A DNA stretch of 64,000 nucleotides from Sitta carolinensis (Eukaryota > Chordata > Aves > Passeriformes > Sittidae), in assembly GCA_032173965.1 (NCBI GenBank), contig CM063289.1, positions 31,042,690 through 31,106,689 of the forward strand. Reading direction: 5' to 3'. The notes beneath the pieces were generated by a model. It saw nothing but the letters and a program-made list of their open reading frames with translations. It made no database searches and had not been told where the DNA came from. Within the stretch, counting starts at the first letter, position 1; each line of letters opens with the position of its first letter. Position numbers and translations under genes: made by a program. Positions 11,171 through 23,660 of the stretch are shown here, one piece after another.

Positions 11171-12209
11171 GATCCGTGGGCCAGGGCTGGAGCAGGAGCC
11201 CCTCCCGGGGACACGGTCTGAGCCCAGGCGGCAGCAGGGCAGGCGGGGTGACCGAAGGCAGCAGCCGGGGTCCCCTCGGGCAGCTGGGCCAGCAGGGGCA
11301 GCCCGTGGGCACCCGCAGCTCTCCAAACTGCAGAAGAGCCCCCCAGCTGCAGCCTGGGGACGCCTCAGTTTCCATCCTGCCAGATCCCTGCCGTGCCCCC
11401 GGGCAGGGGCTGCTGCCAGCGAGCGCGCAGCCCCTTCCTCATCCTCCGAGAGGGGAACGGGAAATGGGGGTAATTATAGGAAAAGGTTTTCAAACACACG
11501 GTTCCTAACTGACACATGCTCGGCTCTTGATGTGTTCTGTGCCTGTTCTCATTAAATTTTATACACAGCAAACCCGAACAAAAAGCTTGTGCAGTGTTAG
11601 GGAACAATGATTCTTTTTTGCCGGTAAAGAGGAGATTTATGGGGAAAATCACTTAAATCTGACAGTCACTGACATCAGTTCTTAGTTCATGAAAAGTGAG
11701 TGGGACCTGATGGATCCTCTTCTTTTCATCAGAAAGCTGCTGTTTTTCTTGTCTTGGCTGAGAGTGGGAAGTGAATAATGAGCATGTTGCTGATTAAAAA
11801 AATCCTTACCTTCAACTTTAGCCAAAATTCTTTGCACTTATGACATGAATCATTAAAAAAATTCTGATTACACACCCCAAAACATTTCATTAAAGAACAT
11901 TTTTTTCAAGCACCTTTTATAGAAAAAAAAAAATCTAAAAAATCTTTTCTGTGAGTGCAGCGGCCACAGCAGGGAGGCACAAAAGAGGCTGATTTTGAAA
12001 AGGCGCCCAAGGGAGGTGAGAGCTCCACCCTGGCGCGAAGGCAGAGCCGTGCCTGCACGCAGCAGAAGAGGATTGTCCAGAGCCCCCCGCTCGTGTTTCA
12101 CGGGCTGCTGCTGCAGCTTCCAGCCTTCCAAAGGCAAACCTCCTGCACAGCACAGCTGCAGGGACAGGGTCTGAGCCGGGAGGGACAGGGCTGGGAGCCA
12201 GGGCAGCGC
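11171..12209. other. unique DNA between arrays
   Basis: GC-rich to about 11460, then AT-rich (11470-11950), then GC-rich again. No exon, RNA gene or mobile element identified. Confidence 0.4.
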
Positions 12210-12863
12210 CTCTGACCATCCCTCTCCGGCAGGAATTCCCTCTGACCATCCCTCTCCTGCAGGAATTCCCTCTGACCACCCTTCTCCTGCAGGAATTCCC
12301 TCTGACCACCCCTCTCCTGCAGGAATTCCCTCTGACCACCCTTCTCCTGCAGGAATTCCCTCTGACCACCCTTCTCCTGCAGGAATTCCCTCTGACCACC
12401 CTTCTCCTGCAGGAATTCCCTCTGACCATCCCTCTCCGCAGGAATTCCCTCTGACCACCCTTCTCCTGCAGGAATTGCCTCTGACCACCCTTCTCCTGCA
12501 GGAATTCCCTCTGACCATCCCTCTCCTGCAGGAATTCCCTCTGACCACCCTTCTCCTGCAGGAATTCCCTCTGACCACCCTTCTCCTGCAGGAATTCCCT
12601 CTGACCATCCCTCTCCGCAGGAATTCCCTCTGATCATCCCTTCCCCTGCAGGAATTCCCTCTGATCACCCTTCCCCTGCAGGAATTCCCTCTGACCACCC
12701 TTCTCCCTGCAGGAATTCCCTCTGACCATCCCTCTCCTGCAGGAATTCCCTCTGATCACCCTTCCCCTGCAGGAATTCCCTCTGCCCACCCCTTCCCCTG
12801 CAGGAATTCCCTCTGATCACCCTTCCCCTGCAGGAATTCCCTCTGCCCACCCCTGTCCTGCAG
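12210..12863 (+). repeat. 30-bp minisatellite, 3'-splice-site-like unit
   Basis: About 22 copies of a 30-bp unit. In plus-strand order each unit reads CTCTGACCA (branchpoint-like), CCCTTCTCCTGCAG (polypyrimidine tract and AG) and GAATTCC. The branchpoint-like A lies about 18 nt from the end of the AG, a normal distance. Nearly every unit also contains EcoRI (GAATTC) sites and most contain PstI (CTGCAG) sites, so either digest would give a 30-bp ladder. Variant units have CTGATC or CTGCCC in place of CTGACC, mostly at the right end. Confidence 0.95.
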
Positions 12864-14796
12864 AGCAGAGCCCCCGGGGGCTGCGCTCCCCATCCCACCC
12901 TGCAGAGCCGCTCCCTGCAGCCTCCTGGCCCCGGGAGTTTCGCTGCAGCCCCTCCCGAGGGTCCTGGCAGGAGCAGCAGCAGCTCCACCCCGGAGCAGCC
13001 TCTCCTCGCACATTCCTGGGGGAACGAGCTCCCGGACTCCAGCCCGGTCCCGGATTTATTAATTTAAAATAAATTAAAGGTCAGCTCCAGAGGCCAGACA
13101 GGGGAGGCCGGATGGGGAGTCAGATGAAAGCCTGCTGTTTTCAGCACAGTGGTTCCTCCCCATTTATTTCTGAGCTATTTTCTGGGAGCATGGACAGAAA
13201 GACAGCCAGGCCCAAATGGAGCTGTTGGAGCAGCAGCAGGAGAGGCTGGTGCTGCTGGGTTGTGCTTTCTGACTGCATTCCTAGAAAGGTTTCTTTGCAG
13301 GGGAGCTCCATTTCTTTCCTATTATAATGACAAAGCGTGCCAGATGAGTTGGATTTTTGTGAGATGATTTACTGTATGCCTGCATACATTTATTTGGCAG
13401 GAACTCAAAACACCACCCCGGTTTTATAGGAGCAAACCACCTAAAACTCCAGTGTGGAGTGGCTGTGGCCAGGGTGGAGAGTCCAAGCTGGGCACTCCGG
13501 ATTTCTGGGATTGCCTGGAGTATCAGCACCACCTCGAAAAGCCAAATCCAACCGGTGCCTATGGAGAAGAGAGCAAGGAGGGAGGAAATTGTCATTTATG
13601 GTCCTGATCCACCCCCTGAATTCCCACACAGGATCCTGGAAGATGTGCAGCCCTGCTGCCCCAGGACAGGCCCCTCTCCCGGGAGCATTCCCCGCTCCAT
13701 CCCCTCCAGAGCGCAGCTCTCACCGCCCCAAGCCCCACCAGCAACAAGGCTTTAATTGGTATTTCCTTTCGGTTTTACATGAGAAGCTTTTCAATAATTT
13801 TGTGCAGTATTTCAGCTCAACCAGGAGAGGGAATGTATAATTTATTTTGTTACTTGATAGAATTAGTTGTTCTTAGCTTGCTGTGCCAGTATTAACCGTG
13901 AATGCAATATTTTCTAGTGTCCTTTTTCCATGAGATTAGTAAATTTAATTTGAAATTCTGTATTCACAAGTAGTGCACTGGCTGAAGGCAAGCTGTAGAA
14001 CAGATGACAAAGGTTATTACATTTTTTAAATTATATTTTAAAGATGTTTAATAGCTGTGGAGAAAGGACTTTTATGAAAATGGAAATTGGCAGATTAAAG
14101 AATGAGTTTCATGAAGTTGTTTTAAAAACACATGAAGTTAGTTTTCCTGTCAGCCCTTAAAGGGCCAAGGTCTGGTTCTCCAGACCAAAATCCTAATTTG
14201 GACTGCAATTTCACTGAATTCACAATCATATTCTATAAATTGATTCCAAACACAGATATAAAACACACAATGGTTACCAATGTCAGCAATTCTCAAATAC
14301 AGCTTCAGGTGTTCTTTTTTTCTTGTCACCAACCTTAAAACTTAAGTCGTATTCAAAGCATGGGTGATGTTTTTCTGGCTCTGTTCAACTCCAAATTTAG
14401 ACTTTTCTGAGCTAAATTCTGCCATGGTCTGATGCAGCGAGGTAAAAAGGCAAAGCCACCTCCACAATGGGAATTTACAGCCTGATCATCCAGTGCTCAC
14501 GAGTGGGAGTTTGCTGCGAGGATGAACAGGAGCAGGACTGAGCCCGGGGGGTTGCTGTGTATCAAACAGAGCCCACCCACTCCTGCTGGGGCTCCTGCCA
14601 GAACAAATTAAACAGTGGAAAGCCACGTTTGCTGCTGAGGTTGGCAACAGGCGCCTGGAAATGCCGAGGAACGGGATGTGACTCAGGAGGCAGCCTGCTG
14701 GTTCTGCCCTGGTTTCCAGAACACGCGTGAGAAGGGATGGCGGCAGGGAGAGAATGCCCAGGGAAAGGCTCAGCTGCCTGCACAGTGTCAGGGACA
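12864..14796. other. unique DNA, AT-rich in 13750-14340
   Basis: GC-rich at the edges, AT-rich in the middle. Open frames are short. A long AT-rich stretch (13840-14120) without repeats is a possible conserved non-coding segment. No gene is supported. Confidence 0.4.
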
Positions 14797-14975
14797 CCCC
14801 CTGCCAGTGCCAGTGCCAGTGCCAGTGCCAGCCAGTGCCTGAGCCCCAAACCACGCGCCAGAGCCACCAGCTGCCAGGCCTGACCGAGTACTGGCAACCC
14901 AGAGCCCAGGAGAGTGTGCCGTGTGCAAGTGCCGGCCAGTGCCAGCGCCAGCGCCAGTGCCAGTGCCAGCGCCAG
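14797..14975. repeat. two short (CCAGTG)n / (CCAGCG)n tracts
   Basis: A hexanucleotide run at about 14797-14840 and a second at about 14930-14975, separated by unique DNA containing CGAGTACTGG. The second run mixes CCAGTG and CCAGCG, consistent with CpG decay of one by the other. Confidence 0.85.
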
Positions 14976-16465
14976 CCCCGAGCTCGACCTGAGCCCCCCA
15001 CAAACCCCTCACGCGGGCTCAGCCTCCCTCGCTGCCAGGCTGGCACCCGGAGTTACTGGGGTCACCTCTCAGAGCCCCCCAGGGAAGAGCTGTGCCCTGG
15101 CTGTTGGAAGCTGCCGGGCTTCTCGGGAGGCTCCCGCTGTTAATTCTGCAAATATCGGCTGGCTGTGCTCGGTACACAGCCGGCTCTGCCCAGCCCCGCC
15201 GGGCAGGGCGATCCTGGGAAGCCCAGGGCGGATCTCAGGAACCTCTGAGATCCCTGTCCTGCCCACCACACGGTCACAAAGCACCCAGGCACCACGTCCT
15301 CTCTTCTTGGGACGAGCAGTGCAAGAAGCGGAAAGTTTCAGTCTGATCTCAAGCAACTTACCCTCCTCAAATTGAAAAGCTTTTAAATTTCAAGAGGGTG
15401 GAATCCCAAGGAAAGCACTGGTTCAGTCTGGAAAGCCACCCTAAATAGCTGAACCCAAAGAACAGTCGCAAACATGTGCATCCCACGTAGTCTGTAACCT
15501 TATAAATTGTCTGTTGGAATTTACATAAATTTCCATTTTCTTCGTCAACTTTATAGTACACGTTAAGCTTAAATTATAGTTTCTTTTTGAGCATTGTCTG
15601 AGCCAAATGCTGCTATCAATTGATTCATATAATTACCACTTTCCTCTCTAATTATTTGTGGGAGTAAGGTACAGCAGGAAGGGTACTTTTAAGTGATAAT
15701 GCAAAACATTTCCTACTTGTCTGCACCTAATTCATAAAAAGGTCATACGAAGGTTTTACAACTGAACTCAATTAAGGATTAAAATTCACACAAGTAGCTC
15801 TTCTAAGCGAATGCACTGACGTTTCCATCCTCAGCAGCCAGAGCCCCGGCTGGGCAGGCTCTGGGGGTCTCATCACCCTCAGAAGCCAAGCCTGGAGGAA
15901 GAGCTGTTGGGCTGGTGTCCAACCCACACCCGCCCAGCCTGGCACCTCGGGCTGCTTCTCCCCTCTGCAAATTTATTATTTTCAAATGAGCATGTTAAAG
16001 ACCCAAAAATCCATGATTAATAAAGAAAATTTCCAGCTGGGATGAATACAAGACAATGCTATCTTCTAATACTGATTATTTTCCAATTTTGGTGGGTAGG
16101 AAAAGCTTCAGGCGTCGCCACAAAATCCCTGGCAGGAAAGACTTTGAAGGAAGATCAGATCCACGTAGCCTGAATTTCAAGCCTCTTAAGGCCTGGCAAG
16201 AAAAGCCATAAAAAGAGGTAATTTTTATATGTTTTACAATCCCGGGCAGGTGTCAGTGGTGAAACAGCCCCAGAATCAAACCAGCATTTCAGATGGTCCA
16301 GCCAAATGACCCAAATCAGTTGGCATCAAACTTGGACAGCGTGTGCAATGTTGCTACGTAATTAAATTCAAAGTGCTAAAAAGGTAAAAATATGCTTAAT
16401 GCTGATCAGCACCACTTTTGAGGTTAAACAGCCCTGATTGCATTTGATATTCTATGTCTGGATGC
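14976..16465. other. unique DNA, no gene seen
   Basis: GC-rich at the left, AT-rich from about 15360 to 15800 and 15980-16460. No tandem repeat, exon or RNA gene supported. Confidence 0.4.
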
Positions 16466-16490
16466 AAAAAAAAAAAAAAAAAAAAAAAAA
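16466..16490 (+). repeat. poly(A) tract, A25
   Basis: A pure run of 25 A. No polyadenylation signal sits directly upstream and no flanking direct repeat was found, so a retrocopy tail is not demonstrated. Confidence 0.9.
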
Positions 16491-16690
16491 GCTGGAGAGC
16501 TGGCATATACTTCATTTTATTATGAAATTGCTTTGGATGAGGATCTTCATAAATGAGATCCCAAAGAAATAGGGTTTGGCAGTGAGCATGACTGAGGGAG
16601 AGGGAGGGGATTGCCCAGGCTCCCCCGAGCCCCGGGTCTGGAGCTGCCAGAGAGAGCCCGAGAGGGGAAAGGGGCAGGAGAGAGCTGCCT

Positions 16691-16858
16691 CGGGCAGGAC
16701 TGCCCGGGGGGACACAGAGACCCCCGGGACTGCCCGGGGGGACACAGAGACCCCCGGGACTGCCCGGGGGGACACAGAGACCCCCGGGACCCTGCAGGGA
16801 CACAGAGACCCCCGGGACCTGTGAGGACACAGAGACCCCCCAGGACCCCCGGGGGACA
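16691..16858. repeat. 30-bp minisatellite (GGGGACACAGAGACCCCCGG)
   Basis: Three perfect 30-bp units (GGGGACACAGAGACCCCCGG plus GACTGCCCGG), then two degenerate ones. It lies immediately left of LTR-like copy B. The unit GACACAGAGACCCCC also resembles the small 17161-17260 array on the other side of that element. Confidence 0.9.
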
Positions 16859-16864
16859 TGTCAC

Positions 16865-17147
16865 TGTGACACAGACAGGAACACACAGCAACACACACAC
16901 AGGGGTTCAGGTAGAGAAGGAGAAAAGAACTTCTTAGTTTATTGTTGACTTTGTATCTATAGTTTCTGGGCAGTGAGCAGAGATTGCCCAGAGCAGTTCC
17001 CACCTCTCCATCCCCACTGCTCACCGGAGAGTCCCTCAGGTGAGATCTTTTACAAAGCAATGCAAACATGATCCTTGTTTATCTCACAATCCATGAGAAC
17101 TGACTCCATCACACCCAAACAAATCAGAAGGCTGATTTTCAGGGACA
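16865..17147 (-). mobile_element. LTR-like element, copy B (solo LTR candidate)
   Basis: The reverse complement aligns from end to end with 1447-1723. Read on the minus strand it starts TGTCCCTGAAAATCAGCC, has ACAAAGTCAACAATAAACT near its 3' part and ends TCACA. It thus has TG...CA ends and an AATAAA signal. It sits between two small GC-rich tandem arrays with similar units. No target-site duplication is clear. Opposite orientation to copy A, 15 kb away. Confidence 0.65.
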
Positions 17148-17160
17148 CAGCCACCCTGAA

Positions 17161-17260
17161 GGGACACAGACACCCCCAGGACCTGTGGGGACAGAGCCCC
17201 CCATGGGGACAGAGCCCCCCCCATGGGGACAGAGCCCCCCCCATGGGGACAGAGCCCCCC
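17161..17260. repeat. about 22-bp minisatellite (ATGGGGACAGAGCCCCCC)
   Basis: Four to five units of ATGGGGACAGAGCCCCCC with C-run length variation, preceded by GGGACACAGACACCCCC, which resembles the unit at 16691-16858. It may represent the same ancestral array split by the LTR-like insertion. Confidence 0.85.
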
Positions 17261-17990
17261 AGCCCCCTGCTCGCAGCCCTGGCGCTGCAGCTGCAGCTCA
17301 GAGCTGTTCCTGGAGGCTTTCCCTGCCCAACAGGCATTGGAGTCCCCAGGCTGCTTTGCTTTTTGCATCAGCCAGCTGAGGGTGGGCACAGAGGACGTGT
17401 ACTGCAGCAGCAGATAATGCTTGTCTGCTTGGATCACCTTCAAAAGTTGAAGTTGAAAAAAAAAAAAAAAAAACAAAAAAAAAAAAACCCAACCAAAAAA
17501 CAAGTCCACAAACTTGGATTTGAATTCACATTTATTCATCTCATTTTTTAATATGAATATTTTTCTCTGGTGTATTACAGAAAGCCTCCTTACACATATC
17601 TTATTTCACAGTCCCCTAAAATTCCCGTGCATCCTGTACAGAAATTCTGACTTGCTTTAATCCTTCAAAATAAAACAGAATTTAAGATGGTCTGAAATGC
17701 TAAGCCAAGTCTGCTGAAAAGGATAACACGGGGTTTTTGTGAGACCTTACGAGAGCATCAGCCCCGAAATGGCAGCCGCTTGTTGTCGCTGGCTCTCTCT
17801 CCAGTGTGACACTGCGCTCCCGAGCCGGCCAGAGAGGACATCCATCCAGTGCCGGGTGTTTTCTTCACTCTGTCTACTGACAAAGCGGGTTTTAGTCAAG
17901 GATCCAGGTCGGCTTAGCACTGACTAGTTATTTCCATCAGTGCCTGTTTCCCGACAGTGCGGATCTCTGACAAACGCGGCCAAACAGGAG
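17261..17990. other. unique DNA with an interrupted poly(A)
   Basis: Contains an A18-C-A13 tract at 17456-17487 and AT-rich DNA to about 17720, then becomes CpG-containing and GC-rich towards the next array. No gene is supported. Confidence 0.4.
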
Positions 17991-18524
17991 CCCGAGAGGC
18001 GCCGGTGCCCGGAGAGCCCCGTGCCCTCCGGACCCGAGAGCCCGTGCCTCCTGTGCCCGGAGAGCCCGTGCCTGCCTGTGACCGGAGAGCCCCGTGCCCT
18101 GCCTGTGCCCGGAGAGCCCCGTGCCCTGCTGTGCCCGGAGCCCGTGCCCTGCCTGTGCCCGGAGAGCCCCGTGCCCTGCCTGTGCCCGGAGAGCCCCGTG
18201 CCCTGCTGTGCCAGAGAGCCCGTGCCCTCTGTGCCCGAAGCCCGTGCCCTGCCGAGCCGAGAGCCCGTGCCCTGCTGTGCCCGGAGAGCCGTGCCTGCCT
18301 GTGCCCGAGAGCCCCGTGCCCTGCCTGTGCCCAGAGAGCCCGTGCCCTGCCTGTGCCCGGAGAGCCCCGTGCCCTGCCTGTGCCCGGAGAGCCCCGTGCC
18401 CTGCCTGTGCCCGGAGAGCCCCGTGCCCTGCCGGAGCCCGGAGAGCCCCGTGCCCTGCCGGATCCCGGAGAGCCCCGTGCCCTGCCGGATCCCGGAGAGC
18501 CCCGTGCCCTGCCGGAGCCCGGGC
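17991..18524. repeat. 27-bp CpG-containing minisatellite
   Basis: About 20 units composed of CCTGTGCCCGGAGAGCC and CCGTGCCCTG, with variants GCCGGAGCCCGG and GCCGGATCCCGG in the last four units (18430-18524). Each unit keeps two or three CpGs, unusual for non-island avian DNA. Open frames on both strands are repeat artefacts. Confidence 0.93.
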
Positions 18525-21500
18525 GGGCTGGGCACCGGGGCTGCAGCCCTGGGCAGCCCCGCAGGCTGGACAGGCTCCTGCGCTGGCCCGGGCTGACCTG
18601 GCAGGGCTCAGGCACCGCAACAAAGCTGCTGACATCCTGCGGGACACCTGGGCTGGCTGTCCTGGCCACCCTGCTGCTGCTCCGGCACTAATCAGCAGGA
18701 CGAGGAGGTGGTCACAGCCCGGCCGCTCGCTGTGTGCAGAGCTCCTCGAGTCACCGATTACTGCCGAGCCAATCCCCGGGCGGCAGAGGGTGGGCTCAGA
18801 CCTCGTCCCCCATCACTGACGCAGTTTGTTCCACCCAGGGCTCGCTGCACAATTTCTCTCCCAGGTTTCAGCGTTCATTTCCTGCAGAACCGCTCCTGGC
18901 CACCTTAGCCCGGTGCCAGGGAGCTCAAGCAATCAGATCCTGGTGCATGGCCTCCTTCCAGCTCCTGCGCCTCCTTTATCACCCCCCGGAGTCCTGCAGC
19001 TCCTGCTGGCCGGACCCTCTGCCTGTCCCTCCGGCCCCGGGCAGCAGCAGCTGCCCCAGGCCTCCCCCGTTGCTCTGCCATCTGCTCAGCAAGGTTTGCA
19101 ATAACACTCCGAGCTGCAGGAACGCCATCGGCTCCTTTCAGAGCCTGAAGAACGGATTTGGATTTAGGGCTGATAGAGATGCGAGGTTGGAGAGTTGTTC
19201 TACCCCACTACAGAGAGATTTCACCTCTGGAGTGCCCTGACCACGTCTCACAGCAGTGGAGACAGGATGAGACCCTGGTGCCATGCCCAGCATGGGATGA
19301 GCACCCTGTGCACATCCTTGCTCCCACAGAACCGTGCCCGGGTTTGCCCACACACAGGAGTCATCCCAGCCTGGCTCGAGAGCCGTCCCTGCAAGAGGGC
19401 TCAGGCCAGGCACAGGCAGCAGAGGAGTTCAGCCCCGGGGGCAGGAGGGGCAGAGGGGCCCAGGAGAGCCTGCAGGCTCGGCAGCTCCTGCCCAGCCCCT
19501 GCGGGATGGCAGCCCAGGGCCAGGGATGGATGCTGCCGGGGTTTGGGCCCCAGCACTGCCCCCTCCCCAGGGAGTGTGTGCTGGTCCCGGCAGGGACAGA
19601 GCCTGTGTCCTCACAGCGCAGCAAAACCTCCCCTTGGGGACTGCCCCGGGCCTGGAGGCTTTGCCTCTCCACTCAACAAAGTGTTCTGAACCCGTGTTGC
19701 ATTTTAATTCCATTTTATAAAACACAATTAAGACACAGAGTTACAGGACTGATTTCTGAGATGTTAGCCAGTGCTCCCTTCAATGCTTTCTCCAAAGGGA
19801 GCTTTTATGAACGTGCAGATCTCCCTGTTGCTGTCCATTGGGAGAGGCAGAGGCAGTGCTGCTTTTGAGGGTGCTCCTCTGGCAGCTCCGAGCGGCTGCT
19901 CCCTCATTCCCATTCTCCTCCAGCTGTGCCGTTCATAAAGGTGCAGATATGACATTATTTCACAGAAATTCATTGGGTAACTGAACAGCCTCCGAGCATT
20001 GCAAATAAAGGTGTGTATTTGACTTTCAAAACCAGTTCCAGACGTACTGTGTTCCTATACAGCCTATCTTCCTTTTTCATATTGATGTCTTTCCTTTTGC
20101 ATTTCCTGTTTGAATTATTGCTGTGCCTGAGACATGATTTACATTTAGTATAGCTCAGAACAACAAAATGTAACATTATGTTATACAAGGCTAATCCTTC
20201 CTTATACAAACCTAATTCCAAGGAGTGGTGTGCCCTGGCTGATCCAACATGATCTAGGAAGGCAGGCTGTAGGATTTAAACAAGTCCCAGGTAGGAATTT
20301 GTTACAGGTGACAGTCCCTGAGCTGCTAGACACACACTTGAAACACACTCCTAATGACAGCATTATGATCATGAAATGACGTTTAAGGAGTAGCTGACAT
20401 TCTGTGGCTGTGTTTTATGTTCCCCAGGATAGCAGGGCTTTAATCACAGGGAAAACTGAAAGAATTTCACCTGTTGCTTGTGCTGCCACATGCTGAAAAG
20501 AGAGCGACCTGGAGAGCTGATATTATATAAATATGCTGGGGAAAGGCAGAATCGTAGGATGGGGTAACAGGACCATCCTGGCATGCCCTCCTGAGGATTC
20601 CCCTCATCCGAGAGAGGGGAAGGGTGCTCAGCAGCTCAGCAGCACCTTCCTGTCTTGTGCAAGGAGAGCAGACCCACCCAGGGCCTTTGAGGCTCCTCTG
20701 ATGGTCAGAGGGATCCACCAGGCCAGAATGGGATGCTGGAGAGCAATTTTTGCCTCAAACCTTGCAGGTGCTGTTCCACAGCCTCCTTTGTGGGAGTTCT
20801 ACAGTTTTGAGCTAAACAAGAATTGGGTCTTCTTATAAGGGAAACTTCTGCCAGGTTTCCCTTACTGAGATCATCTTTTTCCTCCCTCAGCCATGTAGCT
20901 GGGACTGGGAAGTGGAGGGGAATTGCCTTTATTTAGAAAGGAGCCAGTTCCCCAGCCTGGTGAGTTCCTCAGCACTAAATTCCCCGTACACACCAGATAT
21001 GCTGTGCTATTGCTGCCCTCCACCCCAGTGAGCATGGGGCAGCAAGGAGGGGTGCCCTGGACCCCAGCTCACAGCCCTGCGAGCCCTGTGCCCTCACAGA
21101 CTCGCCCAGACCTGGCACAGACAGGATTTGCCATCCTGAATTCTGGAATTGCAGTGTTGGGATGACAAAGCACCAGCAGCGCCGAGCCCGGCCTCGGCTC
21201 GCCTGCCCTCCAGCATTAAAATGGATGAAATGAAAGTCAATTTTTCAGCCTCCAAACAGTCTGTGGTGGGGGAAAACATCTCCACTCTACCTGATTGCTC
21301 TTATCTCCTTTTCCCTCCCTCTCTGGCTGGAGGGTTTGCCCTGTCCTGCCCTCCCTGGGCTCGGGGGGAGCAGCGCTGCCGGCACGCGGCTCACACGTGT
21401 CGGGGTGGGCAGCACCCTCCAGCCCTGCACCCTGCCTCTCCCCAAGGTGCTGCCCTGGGACGGGCAGAGGGGGCTGACAGTCCCCCTCTGCGGTGATCTC

Positions 21501-21626
21501 ACCCAAATCCCCGTGTGCAGGGTCACTGTGGGCCCGTGGCCATCGCTCCGGGCTCGTGCTGCTCGTGCCCGCTGGCTCTGGAGAGCCCGGGGGCAGGGGG
21601 CAGGGCTGTGCTGATTCTTCACACAC
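18525..21626. other. unique DNA, no gene seen
   Basis: GC-rich to about 19680, AT-rich 19690-20520, mixed after that. Two overlapping plus-strand open frames at 19158-19868 look non-coding: low complexity, rich in G, A, P, S and R, with no recognisable domain. No repeats of note. Confidence 0.4.
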
Positions 21627-21868
21627 CACGGAATCACAGTGCTGGCAAGGCTGGAAAAGCCCTCTGAGACCATCCACCCCACCAACCCAGCACCACGCCA
21701 CGTCCACTGTAAATCTTGTTCTCAACTGCCACATCCACAGGGCTTGGACACTTCAGGGATGGTGACGCCACCACTGCCCTGGGCAGCTGTGCCCGTGCTT
21801 TACTGCCTTCTCTGTGGAAAAAAATATCTCAATCTGTGATCTAAACCTTCCCTGGTGCAACTTGAGTG
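21627..21868 (-). mobile_element. CR1 LINE 3'-end fragment, antisense
   Basis: GGAATCACAGTGCTGGCAAG, GAAAAGCCCTCTGAGACCAT, CACCCCACCAACCCAGCACC, TCAGGGATGGTGACGCCACC, ACTGCCCTGGGCAG and CCTTCCCTGGTGCAACTTGA are all in the order of a reverse-complemented CR1 subfamily (the AAGACCTCC-AGATCATC type). It differs in sequence from the other CR1 copies here, so it belongs to a different subfamily. Confidence 0.88.
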
Positions 21869-23403
21869 AGATGCAACCTTTCTCAGGAGGGGTTAACAGT
21901 CTGAAAGGTGTCTGCCCTCCCTGGGACAGAGGGTGGGCTCTGCAGGGACACTGGGCACCTCTCCAGGTGGGGCTGAGGGGTTTGTGATAAGCTGTTTTGA
22001 AAATTCTATGGTTGGCTGGGAAAGTATTGCAAAAGGAAGGGAAGAACTTCATGCCTGAAGGCACTTTCAGCAATGTATGAAATAAAATATATTTTAAATC
22101 ATGAGGAAGAAAACAACAATGCAGTCACACACAGAAGCAGGCACAAGTGTTTCTGTAAGTAAAATGAACAGAAATGCCAGTGGCAGCTTGGGGACACAAA
22201 ATGGGCAGCACAGGTGCAGAGCAGCCCAGCACCTCAGCTGCTGAAGGTGTTCCTGGTCTGCCAAAGCTGACAGAAATCCGTGTTCTTCTCTAAACAAGCC
22301 TTCTTCTCCCCAAGGAGCCCTTGGCCCTGAACCCCCAACATCTGCAGGCTCTTGTGCTGTCCCAGGGAGCAGCCAGAATTCCCACACTGCTAAATGCTGC
22401 AGCACTCAGCCTTCCAGGGCAGAGCAGATGGGCACAGCTGAGGACAGGGAAGGTTCCAAATGGAGAGAAATGGTGAGGCAAGCGATGCAAGAGGAAGTTT
22501 TTGGTAACTCCACAAGCTGGGTGCCTGGCCAACACCCTCCTGAGCTGACATCCCGGCTCCTTTACACACATCCCTGAAACACAACCATCACCAGCCCTGA
22601 AATATCAAGGGAATAGTAACAAGTGACTTGAAGACCCTTTGAAATTTGGTGAAAGTACCTGCAGTGTGTGTCTGGTGATTGATTGTGTGCTCAGCTCATG
22701 CCATTGTGTGGTGCCTGTGGTCTGTGGAACCAAGACACTCGGCTGTGGGCTGTCTCCCCTCCCTGACCTCACCTCAGCCTTTGCTCTGCATCCCCTCCAT
22801 GGGAATTTGCTGTGGGCATTGATGGCACAGAGCACCTGGGCCCAGCTGCAGGCCGTGGTGACTGGGGTGGGAGACTGGTGTGTCAAGCACACTTATTTAT
22901 AAGCAGTAAAATCCATTATTTTTTTTAATCAAAGACTTTTTTTGCTTGTACAGTTAATAAAATGTTGTGGCAAATTGATACATATTAGCAAGCCCAAGAA
23001 TTTAAGAGAATACATTTTTTGTTTATGTTAAAAGACTTCTATCCATTGAAAAAGCACTTGAAAGAAATATTTTAATCAGAGCTTTAAAACATCAGATGTC
23101 TTCAATGGAAGGTCAGGCCTCCAGAGCAGAGCAAACAGCTCAAGAGGGTTAATTAGCAACAAAAGACTAAACAGAAGGAGTTTGGAAGACGTGCCTGAAG
23201 GAGACAAAGCTCTAAGGAAACATTAAAGGCCTTTGAAAAGCAGGATGGGATTTTTCCACAGCAAAATCTTTGATACACGGAGATGAAGCTCCAGCTCCTG
23301 CTGTACTGCACCTTGTTTTATGTAAATAAGCGTTTGTGCTTATTAACCACTTGTTTGGTTATGGGTTTTAGCAGGTTCTGTGCGGAGGCACCTCAGCTGG
23401 AGG
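21869..23403. other. unique DNA, no gene seen
   Basis: Mixed composition, AT-rich from 22900 to 23250. Short open frames only, no repeat or RNA gene identified. Confidence 0.4.
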
Positions 23404-23583
23404 GCTCGGCAGGGTGTGCCCCACCTTGGCAAGGTGTGCCCCACCTCGGCAGGGTGTGCCCCACCTCGGCAGGGTGTGCCCCACCTTGGCAGGGTGTGCC
23501 CCACCTTGGCAAGTTGTGCCCCGCCTCGGCAGGGTGTGCCCCACCTTGGCAGGGTGTGCCCCACCTTGGCAGGGTGTGCCCCT
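23404..23583. repeat. 20-bp minisatellite (GGCAGGGTGTGCCCCACCTT)
   Basis: Nine units, all exactly 20 bp, with only C/T and G/A substitutions (CTCGG versus CTTGG, CAGGG versus CAAGG). The perfect length register suggests a young array. Confidence 0.95.
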
Positions 23584-23660
23584 GTGTCCCATCCCAGCAC
23601 GGGGGGAAAGCAGAGCTGGCGCTGGGACGAGGAGCCCGTGGTGGGCTGTGGGCTTGGGAG

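Noticed and set aside
12210..12863. CRISPR-like appearance of regular repeats
   Set aside because: Repeats are head-to-tail without spacers, and the window is vertebrate DNA.
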